Part shown: positions 13,108 to 24,501 of the stretch, one piece after another
Numbering within the stretch: position 1 is the first letter of the stretch
Layout of the letters: each line of letters opens with the position of its first letter
Source: Polytrichum commune
Lineage: Eukaryota > Streptophyta > Polytrichopsida > Polytrichales > Polytrichaceae
Assembly (NCBI GenBank): GCA_950295325.1
Contig: OX485803.1
Location: 73,609,554-73,673,553, forward strand
Direction of reading: 5' to 3'
Length of the DNA: 64,000 nt
Position numbers and translations under genes: made by a program
Notes under the pieces: model-generated
The model's database searches: none
The model's input: the letters and a program-made list of their open reading frames with translations, nothing else
Told to the model about the DNA's origin: nothing

Positions 13108-13188
13108 CAAGTGCTAGGGAAGCCACCCATCCGAGTACTATTCCAACCTTACTAGGCAACTTAACCTTGGAGTTTCTCATGAGATCCA
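13108..13188 (-). pseudogene. 5S rRNA-like sequence
   Basis: On the minus strand this stretch aligns in order with the middle of plant 5S rRNA: a GATCTCATGAGAAACTCC-like block, then GGTTAAG, then TAGTACTCGGATGGGTGGC. The last block corresponds to the highly conserved TACTAGGATGGGTGACC region containing the pol III internal promoter. Substitutions and an indel show that it is not a functional gene. It may be a 5S pseudogene or the head of a 5S-derived SINE. Weaker similar segments (GTCACCCATTCATTGAGT near 13352, GACTTCCCATCACTCAATTAGTAC near 13528) suggest further degenerate copies. Confidence 0.55.
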
Positions 13189-13827
13189 AATCAAGAGACA
13201 ATTCTTAATGTGAACTCTTAATCCATAAGAGAACTCTCGTGAAACACTAAACTCTTTACCAATCGGTAATTGATATTTGTCCATCTTGGGTTTGGCTGAA
13301 GACGACCATTTCAAGTTGGTCATCCCAACCAAACACAAGAAGAGACAAATCGTGAGTCACCCATTCATTGAGTCCTCCTTGGGAGTGGATTATGCACCAT
13401 CCACCATACAAACACAATCACATGCCACTAGAATAATCACGCGCTTAGCATTGCGTACTTGAACGACTTAGAATAATGTGCTACCGGTTTCCAATAATTT
13501 CTAAGGCATATGCCTTTGCCACCAATGAGACTTCCCATCACTCAATTAGTACATGAGGGCTACAGCACTTAGAAGACAAGGTTGGGACATCTTTCGAGGT
13601 TAAGTTAATGTGGAGCACAAGGACATCTTGCCTTGGTAACATGGCCAAAAACAAACACTTGTTTTCCTCCTCCCAATAGCCCACTTCGCCTAGGATGTAA
13701 AACATCCAACTCCATGGTTTTTGACTCGATGGGATGGGAATTGTCTAGACCTTGTACAGTCGCTAGCCAACGGACCTTTTGGGCTAGTAGCAAACCCAAT
13801 AGCTAAGAGTTATGGTTGAAAACAATA

Positions 13828-13995
13828 CTTGAAAAAATGGGCTAGCCTAGCTATAGCTAGATCGAGGCTTGAAAAAAATGGGCTAGCCCAGCCATAGGTA
13901 GATCGAGGCTTGAAAAATATGAGCTAGTCCAATTATAGCTAGCTAGATCGAGGCCTGAAAAAATGGGCTAGCCTAGCTAGTTATTAGCTAGCTAA
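13828..13995. repeat. Short tandem array, about 45-bp unit
   Basis: Four imperfect units, each containing GAAAAAATGGGCTAGCC, a TAGCTA-rich palindromic stretch and AGATCGAGGC. The GCTAGC/TAGCTA content makes each unit foldable. No coding content. Confidence 0.75.
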
Positions 13996-14169
13996 AGATA
14001 GGTTAGGTAGCTCAAACGACTCAAGTTAAGGCCCAACCACACCTGACTTTAGGGCGTTGTGGTTTCAAATGTTAAAACCTAGAATGCCCTACTTGGCGGA
14101 AGCAGCTGCCGCTTTGCTAGCATCCAAGCATGGATCAAGTGGGCTAGAATGTGACTTAGTATCCATCCA

Positions 14170-15600
14170 TGCACGTAGTATCCATCCATGCATTCCACTA
14201 TGAACATATAACATCATATTTTGTCTTCACATTGTCCATTGTTATTATGTCCTTGTATTCCTTATAATTTTTTGTATGTTTCAACTACAATGATGCTTTG
14301 ATGTAATTTTGCATAACCTTATCTAAGCTAGCAGACTTGTGGAAAATACATGTGCGCTCACGATCCACCATGGGGAGACTTGGGTCATCATCCTTGTAAA
14401 TCTTCTTCACCGCATTCTAATTTTCCTAAGCAATGCATGCCATGAAACCCTCAAAGTTCACGTTGGGCACTCCAATATCCACCATGTCAACATTCAAATT
14501 CTCCCATAAGAGTTTTTGTGTTGCATCATTCTTAGATCGTATGTCACAGCATGCGATCATCAACACCTTATCATATTTACTATCATACACGTGGCAATCA
14601 TCATCATCTAATCCTTCAAGCGCTTACCGTGGTCAAACATTATCCATGCCTCTTCCTATCAGCATGTACTTTATAAGCTTCACACCATTGTCAGGAAGGT
14701 CTACAAACACTTTGAAAACAAAAACCTCGTCTTTTGATTGGCCTAGAAACTTGGTACTATGGACAAACTTGAGCGTGGAATGGTCTTTCAATGCCATAAT
14801 ACTATCCATCGCCCCCATTCCACTCTACACATTGTTTTGACCCAGTCACAAAGTCTTGATAATCGGAGTGAATTTGTATTCACAAATTGTTGTGAATTTA
14901 GTCCATGGCCACCTCCAACGATGACCCAACCAAGTGATGACCTTCGCCAACTTTTGGAGATTTGAGAAGGTAATCTACCAAGAAATTTTTGCATACTGCC
15001 ATCACTATAGTGGAGTTTTTGGGCTAGATGTTTTCATCACTTCATTTACAACGCATTGGTAAGCCATGTCCAAAGATTCACAACATGCACCATTGAAAAC
15101 GGGGTGATCATGCACCCCAGATGAATACAAACCTTGGATATCAAAGAGGATATTGAGTGGACATATATCATTCAAGCTCATCACAAAGCAATGCACTGAG
15201 GTCTCAATTGGCATACCTTGCACTCTAATTCAAATTTATTACGGCCAATACCGTCCATAGAGAAATGTAGGAGTTGATCCAACCCATTTGGTGTTATTGC
15301 GTAGACCTACATTGAGATGCAGGTAATCACATTTTTCATGAGGGCACTGGAGGTGACCTACACATATGGAGCGCCTGAAGGGCAATCCAAAATCGATTTT
15401 GGATATTGGTAGTTTTGATGGTGCACCAAGGATGCCCATCACACATCTTGTCCATACCTTCCATCGAATGTCCATATGCATTTGGGACTCCAAGTGCCAC
15501 AAGGGGTAGCACAAACAAAATGTCGCCGTCGAAAAAAGAGGGTAAGTACTTAGCATCTTACACCTTAATGTTGTCAATACCAATGTAAGTAAGATCAAAC
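14170..15600 (-). pseudogene. Decayed DNA-transposon transposase, N-terminal and core part
   Basis: Three consecutive minus-strand frames, separated by stops and shifts, form one protein-like series. 15598-15239 has a cysteine-rich segment (CVGHLQCPHEKCDYLH, then LRNNTKWVGSTP). 15223-15005 has GVHDHPVFNGACCESLDMAY. The last part, 14818 down to about 14170, includes GAMDSIMALKDHSTLKFVHS, NFEGFMACIA and KIYKDDDPSLPMVDRERTC. The final segment (KEYKDIITMDNVKTKYDVI) matches the start of the SWIM gene at 38.06 kb (KDYKDAKTMDDAETKYHVI), which links the two as one transposase family. Several in-frame stops show it is dead. A frame at 16066-16290 (minus) may be its extreme N-terminus. MULE-type affiliation is inference. 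Confidence 0.5.
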
Positions 15601-15699
15601 TTGGATCTTTTCCTAGACATTGTTAATTTCAATGCATCCACTATACTCAAACTTGTAGATGAAAGATAAGGGTGTAGTGGAGGACATTGGGATGGTATG

Positions 15700-15970
15700 A
15701 TTTGGCGCGCTACTCTCATGTATAGAGGACTACAAGGGGATTTAAGTTGATGTCCTTGGATTTTTGAAGGAGTGAAATTTGTACTCCTAAATAGAAATGG
15801 TGATGTGTTTGAAAGATCAACAACAATACAATCTCATCCTCAAAGTTAGACAATAGCATCACATTATCCTCAATGGGTTCCAATTTAATTGTGGCGTGCC
15901 AATTTCATGTATAGAGGATTATAAGGGGATTTAGGTTGATCTCCTTGGATTTTGAAGGAGTGTGGCGACA
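15700..15970. repeat. Direct repeat pair
   Basis: A block of about 75 bp containing CATGTATAGAGGA, AAGGGGATTTA, CTCCTTGGATTTT-like sequence and GAAGGAGTG occurs near 15716-15776 and again near 15912-15964. It is probably an old local duplication within repeat sequence. Confidence 0.6.
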
Positions 15971-16389
15971 CTTGGGATTTGAATAGTGGAAGTGCCTAAC
16001 TCGTTTGTCAATATGATAGTAGAAGCAAGCACATGGGTTTCAGAGAGCCCTATAACCCTAAATGATCATGGTCCCAAAATCCATACCAAATCATCTTCAC
16101 TATGAGTCTTTTGCATCAATATTGTCCTAGTCACATCTCCATCCGGGGAGTACATCTCTTGCTCAACATACATGGTTCCTATGCGGAGGTTGAATATGAA
16201 ACTAAACAAACTTGCAGTAACAACCACATAATCATCGTCTTGAAGAGGCAAAATGAAAGGCACTAGTGATCCTTGCGATAGGATGGACGCCATGATAAGA
16301 GAAGATAGTTGATGTCCATCACAATAAGTGTTGGTGGATCTATTTGTATAGAGTGTCGTGTAGTGTGAGAAATAATAGAGATGAAAGAT

Positions 16390-16855
16390 CACGGGTAGAT
16401 CACTCTAAGGCATTTTTGTGCACCACGTGCGGCTGGGGGTTTGTTGTTTTGGGGCTATTTACCTTCAAGGGTTGAATTAAAGCCTCCCTATAATTACTTA
16501 AATTTCAAAAATGGCCCATTTGTTTGCACCCTTCCATTACTTATATTGTCCAAGTCACTGCAATTTTTTGTACTCTATATTGCTTTTAAGTAATAAAAGC
16601 TAATCTACTTCCTAACGCAATTGACAAGTGTTGAGGGAAAGCATGGAATCCTTATCTTTAGCCCCTATATTAATTTTACAAAAAAATAATGGCCCACGTT
16701 TTATGTCCATCTAACTTACTTATAATGGGATTGTCTACATTTAATGGCCCCTTCATTATTTGGAATTCCTTTATAATTTTTATTTCAAATGATTTTAATC
16801 CTCTCTATATTATGCCGCACGTCGTTTTTAAAATGCACTAAGTGATCTACCCGTG
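16390..16855. mobile_element. hAT-like MITE with 8-bp target duplication
   Basis: A 466-bp non-coding element. The left end begins CACGGGTAGATCACTCTAAG. The right end, read on the minus strand, begins CACGGGTAGATCACTTAGTG. Inner similarity continues to an ACGTGCGGC segment on both arms. The perfect 8-bp repeat TGAAAGAT flanks it (16382-16389 and 16856-16863). CA-G-GG termini with 8-bp duplications fit the hAT superfamily. It lies just upstream of the decayed transposase but does not share that family's ends. Confidence 0.82.
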
Positions 16856-16863
16856 TGAAAGAT

Positions 16864-17663
16864 GCACATTTAAGAATGGATGAAACATCATATAAACATT
16901 GGGATCTATGAAGTCATCCAATAATGCACTAAATGACAATTGAATAACATAGATACCATATATCTAGTGTGGGCCATGCCTATAACCCTAAGCCAAAAAC
17001 CTAAATAATATAGGTGTTGTGGGAGCTAACACATTTTAAAAGATTGAGAATTGAGAGTGCATGTGGAAGAAGTGTGGGAACACACAATGTGTATTTGTGA
17101 CAAGAGTGCGGTCGTCATATCACACATCACAAATGCATGAAGCATGATATTTGAAACCTCCAAAGCGAAGGAGAAGCAAAAGAGGTCTCAAAGTTTCTTT
17201 AGTCAAGCAATTAGAAAGAGCTGGAATGAAAAGAAAATGAGCAAGATAGTGGAAACCAACATTGCAAACACTATATGTGTACTACATTACACTTTCAAAT
17301 TGCATACGCAAAGCAATTGTCATGACCCTTGTTAGCTCTTCTTAATTTATCTTCACCGTTTCGCAACTTTAGCAGGTTTCATGAATGCTAACTATGCACA
17401 TCCCACACATGCGCATGGTTAGCTCCCCATACCAACCTTCAAGCTAATAGCTTAGTTACCAAACCCTCCTACACATGCATTCGGGACTCTCCCCTCAGTA
17501 GGTAGTCAATGGTTAGGTGCAGACTTCCATTCTTGTCCATCCGATCTTGAGTTGATCATCACGTTGCCAATGCAACACTACAACAACCCAAAGCATACTT
17601 GGCAACTTCACCCCTACAATGGGCCAACACCTGTGGAGGCCATGTTATTCTGCAGCGGGCATG
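16864..17663. other. Region without a recognisable gene
   Basis: AT-rich sequence with frames up to 63 codons, none recognised. It forms the left flank of the solo LTR insertion. Confidence 0.35.
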
Positions 17664-19493
17664 TGTGAGCCCAAAAGGGTGCCCACATTTAGTCTTAGAC
17701 CCTTGAAACGTTAGTTGATGCACTTTGAAGTAGCATGTTACTTCACAAAAATATAAAAAGAGTGAAATGTTAGTCTTAGAAGTACCATGTTGTAAGAGGC
17801 TAGGATGTGAGTTGTTATTGTGTTTTTACCTTCGGAAGGATTTGAGTGAATGAGGATAGGTAAGGAGAACTTGGATTGAGTAGTTAGTGAGTAGGCTAGT
17901 ACAAATGGATGGAGACAACCAAAGTGACTCAAGAGGCAAGTGCATTCGAATTGGGATGAATGGAGGATCACATGGAGCGCACAAGTGGACCACCTCATCA
18001 TGGCCACTTAATGGGGAAGGCCCAAGGAAGAATGCAAGGTGGAGGATAAGCAAATTCTCAAAGCACCAATCAAATCACGAGTTAAGCATCGTGGTTTGAA
18101 TTAAGTGGTGAGCGACGATTTGGGAAAGTAAGGGGAGAAAGTTATGGCGGCGGAAAGCGAAGGAGGCTAAGTTTGGGTTGAAGCATCCCAAGTTTGGTAA
18201 AGTGTGGTAGGTAGAAAGCCAAGGCTAGTTAAATGTTCGAATTAGGATCCTTGTTGATCATTTGAGGGAGGAAGGCTTAGAAGATAGGATTGGCGCCTAC
18301 TAAGTAGGAGGAAATCTCAAGGGCTTATCGTGAGCCTTGAGGGTGCTCACCCCCTCAAGCTTACTATATAATCCCTCATTCTTCCCTCACTCATCCTCTC
18401 TTTCTTTTGTGCTCCAAGGCACCCCACGAGTTATAAGTGTGGGTGTGGGAAGCCATATTGGAGCACATGTGTGTGCTTAGTTTTTAGTTTAAGAGCCAAG
18501 GCTTGTTAGCCTTGAAGAGGGCTTGACCTCTTGGTAGAATTAGTGTTGACGTGAAGGATTTTAAAGTTAATTCATGATTCCAATTTGTGGTACTTAAAGT
18601 TCATGTTTTGAATACACGTGGTTGCAAGTTCCATGTTTAAGAGTTGAGCACTTGATGTTGTGATGAGTGCAAAAATATACTTGTGTGGATTAGTTAGTCT
18701 TAGTGAAGTTAGGAAATTCTCTCTCCCCCTCTCCTCTCTAGGATTTTAGGATTTTAGGATTAGAGAAGAATTGTGTGATTAGAAAGGGGTTGTTAGTAGA
18801 ATTAGGGAAATTAGGTAGGAAGATTAGTTAAGGGCTTGAATAATTAGTGAGGTAGTTGGGGATTACAACTACAAAGTTGTGGGTTCATGAAGGAGCTGGG
18901 TTTATGAAGGAGCTGGGTTTGTTTAGTTAGAAGCTAAGGAGCTGGGTTCATGAAGGAGCTGGGTTTATGAAGGAGCTGGGTTTGTTTAGTTAGAAGCTAA
19001 GGAGCTGGGTTCATGAAGGAGCTGGGTTTATGAAGGAGCTGGGTTTATTTAGTTAGAAGCTAAGAAGCTGGGTTTATGAAGGAGCTAGGTTTATGTAATT
19101 AGAAAGTAAAGAGATGGGTTCATGAAGGAGCTTAGTAGATAGCCTACCTAATTAGCTCATAGACAAGTAGTTAGTTACATTATGCTAGTTAGTGTTATGT
19201 GTGGCTTTCACAAGTAAATGTATTTGAGATTGACTATAGAGAATAGTGTTTTTTTTAACACTTGCATCCTCTCTTTAAAAATAAACCACGTGCACAACTT
19301 AATGGAGAATGTGGAGCACTCTCGCGATGGCAAGACAAAGGAAGCAAAGACCAAAGTTAAATCCAAGACCACTTGAAGGGTGAACCTTGCACTATGGACT
19401 CATCCAAGTCCAAATCCAATACCGCGGAGGAATGTGAGCCCAAACCCACTACTCGGACTACGGACGCTTAAGGGTGGGGGGTTTGGCCTCACA
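17664..19493 (+). mobile_element. Solo LTR (1,830 bp) of a Ty3/gypsy element
   Basis: The sequence begins TGTGAGCCCAAAAGGGTGCC, ends GTTTGGCCTCACA, and is flanked by a perfect 5-bp duplication GCATG (17659-17663 and 19494-19498). That makes it a complete solo LTR. It is nearly identical, in opposite orientation, to the LTR at 60507-62715: three overlapping frames in its first part translate identically. The main difference is a segment of about 334 bp missing here. Solo LTRs arise by recombination between the two LTRs of an element. A tandem array lies near its 3' half. Confidence 0.92.
18885..19130. repeat. Tandem array inside the LTR
   Basis: Units built from GGAGCTGGGTTCATGAA, GGAGCTGGGTTTATGAA and GTTTAGTTAGAAGCTAA are repeated about four times (about 60-bp higher unit). 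The inverted LTR at 61.2-61.5 kb has the same motifs in a different number and order, so the array varies in copy number between LTR copies. Confidence 0.85.
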
Positions 19494-19498
19494 GCATG

Positions 19499-20408
19499 AT
19501 CGATTGGCAAAGTCGCCTCCCCATATAAGCCTCTAGGACTTTGCACATGGTCCCTACCCCACCGTGAAGTAAGTTTTTGTCTCTCTCCTCAGAGTTGGGG
19601 CCAGGTAGACGTTTTCCCTTAGCTGTTGGAGCTAGAGGCCCCCCACAATTTCAAAGCTTCATAACTTTGTTGTTTGATCTTCAATTCTATCAAGTGACCA
19701 ATCCATCGACATTACTCTTTGCATAGATGGCGCTAGACTCCTCACTTACACCATGTAGGCAAGTATTGCGGGAGTTATGGCTGTATTAACCTCGGCAGTC
19801 TTGAGCCCCACTCCTGGGTCACTGCTGTCCCACCACAACACCCCCTTGAGTACTGAGCGATGTCCTTAGGCACGCGCCCGACTCAAATTGCCATATCTCC
19901 TAGCTCACACCTCCGAATGGGGAGTTCTTGAGCATTCTAGAATCCAAATGCTATAAGCTACCCAATGCTTATGGCCTTACCCTGTGACTCCTAGTCTCCA
20001 TGGGTGGAAGGCGTTCTCAACGCCCGGGGCCCTCACCCACACTAGGATCACTTGGGCCCTCTCACCTATGGCGCCACAAGTCCCGGGTGTCACTCCAGAG
20101 TCCCCCTTGAGCCCATGGTGTTGCGGGCACTCCTCAGGAGAGGTGCCTGACAACAAATATAGTGGAAATTTGTCAAAGAAACAACCAAACATATTTAAGG
20201 AGGAACATCATGATGATGTTAGTGACAAAACGCACGACTTGTCTCACAGTTGCGGGTAAGAGGATACAAACCGGGTAATATTTTGTAAACAACAAACCCT
20301 TACTCGCTTGCATACAGAGTCGGTTGCTATGTTGTCAATTTGTGAGAGGGAATTAGGGTCAAAAACTCTTACATTGTTTAAAGATTTACTGGCATTAGAG
20401 ATACCCTA
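19499..20408. other. Repeat-like region without a recognised gene
   Basis: A GC-richer stretch (19560-20150) resembles the end of another LTR or untranslated repeat, ending near GGTGCCTGACAAC. No partner copy was identified in the window and no coding domain is seen. Confidence 0.35.
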
Positions 20409-23400
20409 ATGTGGCCATCATGGATGTGGGTCTTGGCATTCAATAGGGAGGGTGAAGTCAGTAGCTCGAAGGAGAATGAAGCCAAATCCATTTGTGATCC
20501 AAATGCCTCGACTAAGATGGAGAGAGAAAGTGCGGAGCATGAAGAGGGAGTAATGGAGCTTGGAGAAGAAGCAGAAGATCTTGAAGAGGGACCAAAAAAA
20601 ACTTGGAGAGGGAGTGATGGAGCTTGGAGAAGAAGCAGAAGATCTTGAAGAGGGACCAAAAAAAACTTGGAGAGGGAGTGATGGAGCTTGGAGAGGAAGT
20701 GGAAGATCTTGAAGAGGAACCAAAAGAGCTTGGAGAGGAAGGAGAAGATCTTGAGCTTGGAGAGGGTGAGCAAGAGGTTGAAGACAAAGCTGAAGAGGTG
20801 GGCGATGGAGCCACCAACGTGGGACACGTAGCCAAGGAGTTGGAGGAGAAAGTGAGTAAGGGTGAGATGGTAGTTGACAACGCAGCTGAGAGTTCCAAAA
20901 TGGAAGGGCAAGTAAGTCCACGACCCCTTGAACCTTCGTACCAGGCCATGCATTAGGCCCCTCATAACCCCTAAGGTCATGGATTGCAGATCATGACTGA
21001 GGAGAGTAAGTACAAAGCAAGGTGGTTGGGTTGGTGGAATTCAAATGACATGTCATGAGAATCTTAATGTTTTTGCCTTGGGCGACGTCAAAGTGACAAA
21101 GTTTGGGAATTGGGTTGTTAAAGTCTTGTTTTGGGCTTAGGTGATTTTAATGATTTTGTGTATTTTATTTTATGTGTATTACTTAGGACATTGCTCTTAA
21201 ACTCATTGTGGTGTATTGAAATTGTGGCATTTGGTATCATAAATTGAGGTTGTTGTTGTTAATGAGTAGGAGAGCATATCATGGACATTGGGCACCATGA
21301 AGTGCCATGATAATGTCCTCCACCCAACAAATTACGTGGAGAAATGGAGGATTCACCTATGGTCAAAGGCATTTCTCTCATTTTTGAGGGGAGACATGTC
21401 ATTCACCAAATGTATTGTACTCAAGAATTACCATGGTGGTACCATTGCCATCAAACGAGTTATGTACCTGTAATATGCTATGCATACATCTAGCATTTCA
21501 CATTTTCATTGCATGGATTCAACTTCGTGGTGTTATGTGTTGTTAAATGTTACAAAATTATAATGTAATTGGGATATATTTGTGTTTAATGCCTTAGGTA
21601 CCTCAAGAGAGAGCCCGTTGGCCACAAGGCCGTGTTACTAAGCAAATCTCCTACATACTTGAAGAATTGGGCTAAGGAGGGTGAGTCTTGCATTTTGACA
21701 AAGTCATGGGATGGATATATCTTGAAGAAATCTCTATGGTTCATTGATTGCCCGCTTTCATTTCATTTGCCGGAAGAGGTGTTAGAGAGTCAAGAAGCTC
21801 AACCTTCCAAACACGAAGATAGTTCTCTTGATATGGTTGAAAACAACAAGGTTGCTCCCACCCCTTCCACAAAAGGTGTAAGCGCAAGTGTGGGTCCAAA
21901 GTGGTTGTCACTACTATACAAAAAAAACAACCCAAGTCCTTGAAGCCACTGGAGGTCAAGCCACAATTGCCTAGGTTGGAGACTACAACACCAACACGTG
22001 CACTGTCTAAATTGGACAATGTTTTTGGCACAACTCCACCTCTCTCGCTCAATCACTCTCAAAAAGAAGCACAGAGGCGTAGTGGAGGGAGTAAATTTGG
22101 TTCTTCATTTATATCATGTTTTCAACAAGTTTTAATAATGGGGAGGAACACATCCATTGCAACAATATTGGAGAATGGGGCCACTCAACATCCTATCATG
22201 GTGGACATGATTGATTTTCTTAAGATATGTAACTTGCAAGCTTTTACCAATATTCCTTTGTCAACACCCATAGTGGTTGTTTTCTAATATGTGTTTCAAT
22301 TTACATTTTAGGCATCCTATGATGGTTGTACATTGACCTTATTATTGTAAACTCGCCGGAAGAACTCCCTATTCCATTCGTCTCATCACCTTCCAATGTC
22401 ATTCCCAAATGAAATTTGCAGGATGTTATGACATATGCAATGACCTATGATTTTCTAATAACAAAGGATTGGTGGGGCATCAATGAAATGCCTTCATGTT
22501 CATGAAGAGATAAGACTTTCATGGCACGAACTTCACATTTTTATTTTGTGACTTGGTTACACTAATTTCCATTGTTATTGTCATTTGAACAGTTGTACAT
22601 TTATTCTAATGTATTTGTATGACTTATGTAGACTTGTCGTTTTGCATTTTGGTGCTAAAAAAAAAGACAAAGTCTACAACACTTGTTATTATCCAAAAGA
22701 ATTCCATGTCGGGTGTGATTATTGGATTCACAGACATTTCTTTTACTGTACCAATTTTTGTAGAAAATTTTGTTTTCTTGGTTGAGTGCTCTAGTCGACT
22801 ACAACTAGCAATCGAGTTCTAAAAAAAAAATTTAAAAAAATTTAAAAAAATTTAAGATTAAAATTTGGACTATTAGATCTTGTTGGATACAAGATCTAAC
22901 CGTCCATAAAAAAATAAAAAATAAAAAATCTTGATTTCTTTTCTTTTGCTTTTCCTAGGTCAAATGCTCTTAGTCACCAACAACAGATAATTTTGAGCAA
23001 TTCACCGGAGTAGTCGACATCTAAACCAAAAAACCAAAAAAAAAATATATATGGACTTTTAGATCTTGTTGGCTACAAGATCTCACAGTCCATGAATTAT
23101 TTTGGATTTTTTCCTTTCGCAGTTCACTATTTTGTAGCAGCCCATTGTGGGGTTGACAAGGGGTTGACCGCGTCAATCTACCCTCGGTAACTATTGGATT
23201 TACCCCTGCCAAAGTGACATTTTTTAGACCGCCATCACGTCACATCGTTGTCACTTGACTTGACGTGACTTGACAAGCATGGACATGAAATCCTTAAACA
23301 AAGGTGTTCCTTGGAGAGGTGCACGGGAGAAAGACTCTAAATCCATAAAACTCTTCATCGAGGCAGTGACTAAACTTGGTGTTGTGGTTCTTGATGCATA

Positions 23401-23485
23401 TGCATCCACAAGTAATGACAACCATGGCTTTGCATTCATACTATTTGATTGCATGTGTTTGAATTTAGTCCAATTTGCTTATTGA
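20409..23485 (+). pseudogene. Dispersed multi-exon gene family, copy 1 (possible methyltransferase-like)
   Basis: A series of plus-strand exon-like frames. It starts with a glutamate-rich part (20409-20956). 21288-21473 contains HDNVLHPTNYVEKWRIHLWS and GGTIAIKRVMYL. 21601-21943 begins YLKREPVGHKAVLLSKSPTY after a GCCTTAG acceptor-like site. 23270-23440 contains VPWRGAREKDSKSIKLF and GVVVLDAYAST. The second segment recurs in copy 2 at 32.8-33.05 kb. The last segment resembles the motif region of N4/N6-type DNA methyltransferases (a PW-R-G entry, then V-V-L-D-x-x-A-S-T). I infer this from pattern memory only. Frame breaks and missing parts suggest a relic of a TE-amplified gene. Confidence 0.4.
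20520..20770 (+). repeat. Glutamate-rich coding tandem repeat, 63/64-bp unit
   Basis: Units of the form GGAGCTTGGAGAAGAAGC...GAAGATCTTGAAGAGG...CCAAAA...CTTGGAGAGG are repeated three to four times. The first two are 64 bp and contain an A8 run. The third has AAAAGAG instead and would be 63 bp, so the A-run copies shift the reading frame. The translated repeat is acidic (ELGEE, EDLEE) and probably coiled-coil. Confidence 0.8.
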
Positions 23486-24369
23486 TGGTTCTCATTATGA
23501 TTTTCAGGGGTTTCTATCCATGCTTGTAAATAAAGCAAGCGACACTTGGTGGCATTGGAGGGAGACCCTAATATATTCAAGGCAATAATAACGCCTTTAT
23601 AGGAGGTTAATCCTCTTGTGACGTGTGGACGCATGGCTCAAACAACATCCCTCTCTGATGAGGGTGCACCTGTTCGGAAGGTGGTGAAACGATCATGTTT
23701 CAATAAATAGATTTTGGTGTTTATTTAAGAATCAATTTGGCTTGGATGCAATTGTGAATTTCTATCTCGTATCGGTTCTAGCATCTAACCGTTGGATTTG
23801 GAGCTTGCAAAGTCATGATAGAAGAAGCCACATCACCTATCAATTCAATGAAGCCCTATACATGCAGAGCGTGCAGGCTAAGGTTATGGAAGCAAGCTTG
23901 ACACCCGTTCTTTGTGGGTCCCAACGAACATGAACGCACATGTGCTTGAAAGCATACTACATCCATCATTCAATTCAAAGGCGTGGCATATGGACCAAGT
24001 ATTCAAAATTATCAAAATTACCACCTTAAATAACACCCATTCCCATGTGAACACATAAGCATTCTATGGGGGAAAACCACGGTTATAGGATAACAATGTG
24101 TCCAACCTGATGGGCATGCTCTTAGCAAAAGAAGACTCTGAAGCTCTCTTTTAGTATTGCAACAAAACCTACCTTCCCAAAAGGAAGGTCCTACACCATA
24201 AGTTGCACCATGAATAACCATGGTCACCATAACAAAGAAAAAGGGCTCCCATTCACATCGTTGTCTAAACCTTGATGTCTAATTACATATCAAAAGCTGT
24301 CCTCGCTACATTACCTCTTTACATTAGGTCAAAAGCTGTCCTCGCTTCACAACTATTTCCTGCCGCTCA

Positions 24370-24501
24370 TCAAGTATATAGTTGACCATATAGTTGAACC
24401 CCAACATCCCCTTGGGGTTCTGGGAGCATAGCCATCCCCAAGCGCCTTTTGGACTCAAAATCCAACAGTGTCTTGTGATCTAATAACCAGAAGTCATCAT
24501 C
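24370..24501 (-). CDS. UPL5: UPL5-like exon 5, apparently broken
   Basis: After a GTTTAGCAG acceptor the frame gives DDDFWLLDHKTLLDFESKRR, then LGMAMLPEPQGD. This matches the UPL5 stretch leading into the HECT domain (H-Q-W, N-F-E-x-R-R-H-L-A, L-F-P). It then meets a TGA at 24370-24372. A shifted frame continues with LDERQEIVVKRGQLL, similar to the next UPL5 block. A short duplication (TCAACTATATGG/TCAACTATATAC) and a 41-bp repeat of GCGAGGACAGCTTTTGA lie here. The sequence beyond is not recognisable as HECT. Confidence 0.5.
   Translation of the reverse strand, partial: DDDFWLLDHKTLLDFESKRRLGMAMLPEPQGDVGVQLYGQLYT

Noticed and set aside
17738-18099. Frames of 70-89 codons (also at 62280-62641)
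   Set aside because: They lie within the LTR. Identity of the two translations reflects recent LTR duplication, not protein conservation.
20378-20980. 200-codon minus-strand frame rich in Ser/Leu/Phe
   Set aside because: It is the antisense of the acidic coding tandem repeat. Its repeats come from the DNA repeat and it has no domain or splice support.
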